Of a stretch of 64,000 nucleotides of DNA, positions 60,293 to 64,000 are shown piece after piece (position 1 is the first letter of the stretch; each line of letters opens with the position of its first letter). The position numbers and the translations under genes were made by a program. The stretch comes from Loxodes magnus. Lineage: Eukaryota > Ciliophora > Karyorelictea > Loxodida > Loxodidae. The DNA lies in assembly GCA_946699065.1 (NCBI GenBank), contig CAMPDV010000216.1, positions 186,001-250,000 of the forward strand. Direction: 5' to 3'. The notes beneath the pieces were generated by a model. It saw nothing but the letters and a program-made list of their open reading frames with translations. It did no database searches and was not told where the DNA came from.

Positions 60293-61729
60293 TCAGTATA
60301 TCTCCTCATAAACTATATAATAATAGCTAAGAATATATTAATGGATATAGCAAAGATATGGTTGAAAGTATTTGAGTTAGAGAAATAAATAAGGAGATAT
60401 TAAATTAGATGATTAAAGATGTTTGATATGATTCAGCTAAATGTCTAGGTAATTAAAGGTTTAATGCCTTCACTTTTTTATATTTACTCTAATATAACCA
60501 CATTTTATAAAAGAACTAAATAATTTTATTTAATAGCCATTTAATAATGATCTACTGTTTAATTATTTCAGAAGCTATTTTTTAAAGTTAATTTATCCTT
60601 TTTATTAACTTTAAAATGTTTACCTTCAGATTCTTTTAAATATATATAATAAGCCTAGATAGTCTTTTATTACTCACCCTTAGTATAAGAGACCATTTCA
60701 GTATTTTTCAGTTAGGAGACTAATTCTTCTAGTCAAAGGAGTTCTTAGCTAAGTTCTCATTAGGACTGAAAAGAGTCAAACTAAGTTTCTAGAGTGTAAT
60801 GAAAATTAGACTTGAGTCTTTATGATCTTAAGATCTAATTTATGGTAAGTAGTTTGGGAGTACAATAAGCCTGATTACATCAGGTTGGAATAAAGCAGAT
60901 AATTATCTACTAGCATAGGAAAAATAATGATATATAGCTTTAAAAGTAATGATAAAGCATCTAGTAATATAAGTTACTACTACTATGCTTTAGTTATAAT
61001 CTCTTTTGTAAAGACTAGGGAAAGCTATATGTAGATGAGGCTTTAATAATTAATAGGACATAAACCATCATTTTGCTATATCTTGATATTAGCTTAATGG
61101 CTTACAAAAAGAAGTATAAATATTAGTCAAAAATTACCAAGCTTCTTTCAGTAGTGATGCTTTTCACTTTAAGACATATACTTTTGCTGCATTATCTTAG
61201 AAGAATCATCAAAGTAAAATAGAAGTTAACCCTCACATGTAGTTTATTGGTCTTCTCATCATAGTTAATAATCATAATATACCTAAGCTAACCATAAATG
61301 TGTGCTCTAAATCATAAGCTTAAGAAGGTTTATTTAAAGACTAAAGATATTCTATATTAAGCTTAGTAAAATAAGGTAGTAAAGAGAGATCTACTTTATA
61401 TATTATACAATTAGAAAATATAATAAGCAAATTAGTCTAGCTTCAAGTATATGAAACTAATGCTTATAGGATAGAGGGCTTTATATTATATCTCTCCCTT
61501 AGATACCTATTAATGCAAAAATATAATTTTTATACCTGTCGTTTGTTATCCTAAGCAACTTAAAATATTACTAAGCTCAATATCCTTTTATAGCCATACT
61601 CATATACTAATTTTATTTTCTTAACTATTTATAGACAAAATTATATCACTCTTAATAATGATAGCTACAAGCATTCTTTTATACAATTTTACCATTTTAT
61701 GATTAACTAGTCTTCAATTTAAACTCCAT
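60293..61729 (-). CDS. Gene D' (array copy 5)
   Basis: Fifth repeat of D'. Confidence 0.6.
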
Positions 61730-61822
61730 ATTCAATATGGCTATTCAGTGGCTTTTCAATTATTAAGTATTAATTTAGCATTTCTGACATTTAAATTGCT
61801 AATACCATTTTATAACAAAAAA

Positions 61823-62752
61823 ATGAGCAACCATTCAGGTGAATGTGGCATATCTGTAGAAACTAAATAGGTGGGATCAGAGGGTAAGAAAAAGAAGCTT
61901 TCCTTGGGTAAATAAGGGTAGTCCTGCTGGTTATGGATGAGTTATGAGCAGAAATGCTCCGAGCAAAAGCTTAAAAGCAAGGTGGAATAGAAAAGTTTCA
62001 AAGATGCTGAAACTTAGAACTTCTAGCTTTTAAAGATGCGATAAATTTGCGATGATAAGTATAACGTAGAAAGAACGGTCTAAAATGAAAGGTATAAAGT
62101 TTCAGATAAAATTTTTAAAGGTAATTTAAAGAATCTAAATCAAAGCATGAATAAGCAAAGCTAAAGATCTATCTCAAAGGATTCAGACTTCACCCCTAAA
62201 AAAAGAACTAATTAAGGCTAGACTTGTAGTTCTGTAGAATAAAAAAAGGCAGCTAACAAATCACTCTAATAAAAAAGCAAAATAGAAGCAAAAGTTGGCA
62301 ATATAAGCTTGATAGCAATGGAATAATAAGAAGCATAAGATTGAAAAAAGTTTATGACTTCATAATGGTCTATTCCTTACAGTTAAACAAAAAAGCCAAA
62401 GAAAAACTTAACAGAATTGAGAAACATACCTTAAGTTTTAGCAAAAGATAGTTTTATTCCCCTATAAGAGAATGAAAGAATTAGGCAATTAAATAACGTT
62501 ACACCCTTATAAAATTAAAGCTCTTTTTCCAGTCTAAGTTCGTTGAGTGAAGAAAGCATTTCTCAGTTAGGCTAAGATTGGCGTTCTAGTGATAGAACAT
62601 TCTCTGAATTATCGCTTCAGCTTAACGAAGAAGAAAAAGAGTAAGAAGGTTGAGAAGAAGGAAGTTAAAAAGAATCTGACTATGTGGTTGTTTTGTTTTC
62701 TTGCATGACAATTTTACTCCTATTATATTGTTACCTAGCTATATGTGGATGA
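61823..62752 (+). CDS. Gene B' (array copy 6)
   Basis: Sixth and last complete B' in the window. Confidence 0.78.
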
Positions 62753-62797
62753 TTTGCTTATGTACACTTATATTTAACTTATTTTTAATTAAGCATA

Positions 62798-64000
62798 TCA
62801 GTATATCTCCTCATAAACTATATAATAATAGCTAAGAATATATTAATGGATATAGCAAAGATATGGTTGAAAGTATTTGAGTTAGAGAAATAAATAAGGA
62901 GATATTAAATTAGATGATTAAAGATGTTTGATATGATTCAGCTAAATGTCTAGGTAATTAAAGGTTTAATGCCTTCACTTTTTTATATTTACTCTAATAT
63001 AACCACATTTTATAAAAGAACTAAATAATTTTATTTAATAGCCATTTAATAATGATCTACTGTTTAATTATTTCAGAAGCTATTTTTTAAAGTTAATTTA
63101 TCCTTTTTATTAACTTTAAAATGTTTACCTTCAGATTCTTTTAAATATATATAATAAGCCTAGATAGTCTTTTATTACTCACCCTTAGTATAAGAGACCA
63201 TTTCAGTATTTTTCAGTTAGGAGACTAATTCTTCTAGTCAAAGGAGTTCTTAGCTAAGTTCTCATTAGGACTGAAAAGAGTCAAACTAAGTTTCTAGAGT
63301 GTAATGAAAATTAGACTTGAGTCTTTATGATCTTAAGATCTAATTTATGGTAAGTAGTTTGGGAGTACAATAAGCCTGATTACATCAGGTTGGAATAAAG
63401 CAGATAATTATCTACTAGCATAGGAAAAATAATGATATATAGCTTTAAAAGTAATGATAAAGCATCTAGTAATATAAGTTACTACTACTATGCTTTAGTT
63501 ATAATCTCTTTTGTAAAGACTAGGGAAAGCTATATGTAGATGAGGCTTTAATAATTAATAGGACATAAACCATCATTTTGCTATATCTTGATATTAGCTT
63601 AATGGCTTACAAAAAGAAGTATAAATATTAGTCAAAAATTACCAAGCTTCTTTCAGTAGTGATGCTTTTCACTTTAAGACATATACTTTTGCTGCATTAT
63701 CTTAGAAGAATCATCAAAGTAAAATAGAAGTTAACCCTCACATGTAGTTTATTGGTCTTCTCATCATAGTTAATAATCATAATATACCTAAGCTAACCAT
63801 AAATGTGTGCTCTAAATCATAAGCTTAAGAAGGTTTATTTAAAGACTAAAGATATTCTATATTAAGCTTAGTAAAATAAGGTAGTAAAGAGAGATCTACT
63901 TTATATATTATACAATTAGAAAATATAATAAGCAAATTAGTCTAGCTTCAAGTATATGAAACTAATGCTTATAGGATAGAGGGCTTTATATTATATCTCT
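62798..64000 (-). CDS. Gene D' (array copy 6), N-terminus beyond window
   Basis: Sixth repeat of D'. The stop and C-terminal part are here; by the 2505-bp period its start would lie at 64234, outside the window. Confidence 0.6.

Larger units (their letters stand above)
48601..64000. repeat. Tandem array, exact 2505-bp period, at least 6.15 units
   Basis: The sequence starting GTCAAAAATTACC recurs at 48601, 51106, 53611, 56116, 58621, 61126 and 63631, always 2505 bp apart, and all landmarks I compared between units are identical. The array runs out of the window. Each unit holds a complete B' gene and, across the unit junction, a complete D' gene, so almost all of it is coding. The unit derives from the D-B-C part of R in the R3 orientation, with internal deletions. 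Perfect identity means very recent expansion, ongoing homogenisation or an assembly effect. Confidence 0.95.

Noticed and set aside
48601-64000. CRISPR or satellite DNA
   Set aside because: The unit is 2505 bp, carries two complete genes and has no spacer-repeat layout.

Overview
The window reads as germline or macronuclear DNA of a ciliate that uses TAA and TAG for glutamine and TGA both for tryptophan and as its only real stop. This is the karyorelict-type code, so a Loxodes-like karyorelict is the best guess (inference). The proof is internal. A 1,253-residue receptor gene on the minus strand (32495 to 28708) reads without a break only under this code, with about 23 in-frame TGA codons where a tryptophan fits and a TGA at the end. 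The DNA is very AT-rich, introns are tiny (25-32 nt), and neighbouring genes sit about 45 bp apart tail to tail and about 95 bp apart head to head. Because no codon is always a stop, open frames prove nothing here. I relied on agreement between diverged copies, gene lengths divisible by three, and shared start and stop positions.

Most of the window is a multi-gene repeat that I call R. In its best copy (R1, about 853-14100) the order is: A (two exons, membrane protein, +), G (two exons, -), C (771 aa, +), B (331 aa with a C-terminal membrane anchor, -) and D (very large membrane protein with a PAS-like stretch, +). The start of the window (1-835) is the tail of another D-like gene lying just before A. 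R2 (about 14100-23790) is a direct copy that has lost G and the first part of C and is cut off inside D. R3 (about 37250-45990) is an inverted copy of D-B-C-G. R4 (about 45990-48010) is the A end in direct orientation. Gene B keeps a complete reading frame in every copy.

From 48601 to the window end lies a tandem array with an exact 2,505-bp period (6.15 units seen). Each unit is a two-gene cassette: a 309-residue B gene (B') and a 478-residue gene (D') that looks like a shortened D fused to the C-terminal end of C. B' and D' converge with 45 bp between their stops and diverge from the next unit across 93 bp. This homogeneous, gene-packed array is the most striking feature of the window.

Between R2 and R3 is a single-copy stretch: two GC-richer islands that look like structured RNA genes (24786-25040 and 25361-25650), the receptor gene, an initiator tRNA-Met (35149-35220, -) and a compact U3 snoRNA (36700-36849, -), separated by long AT-rich spacers. 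Two insertions carrying zinc-knuckle proteins interrupt R: one after A in R1 (3753-4598, flanked by a 17-bp direct repeat) and one inside D of R3 (37574-39298). Sister copies show the empty sites.
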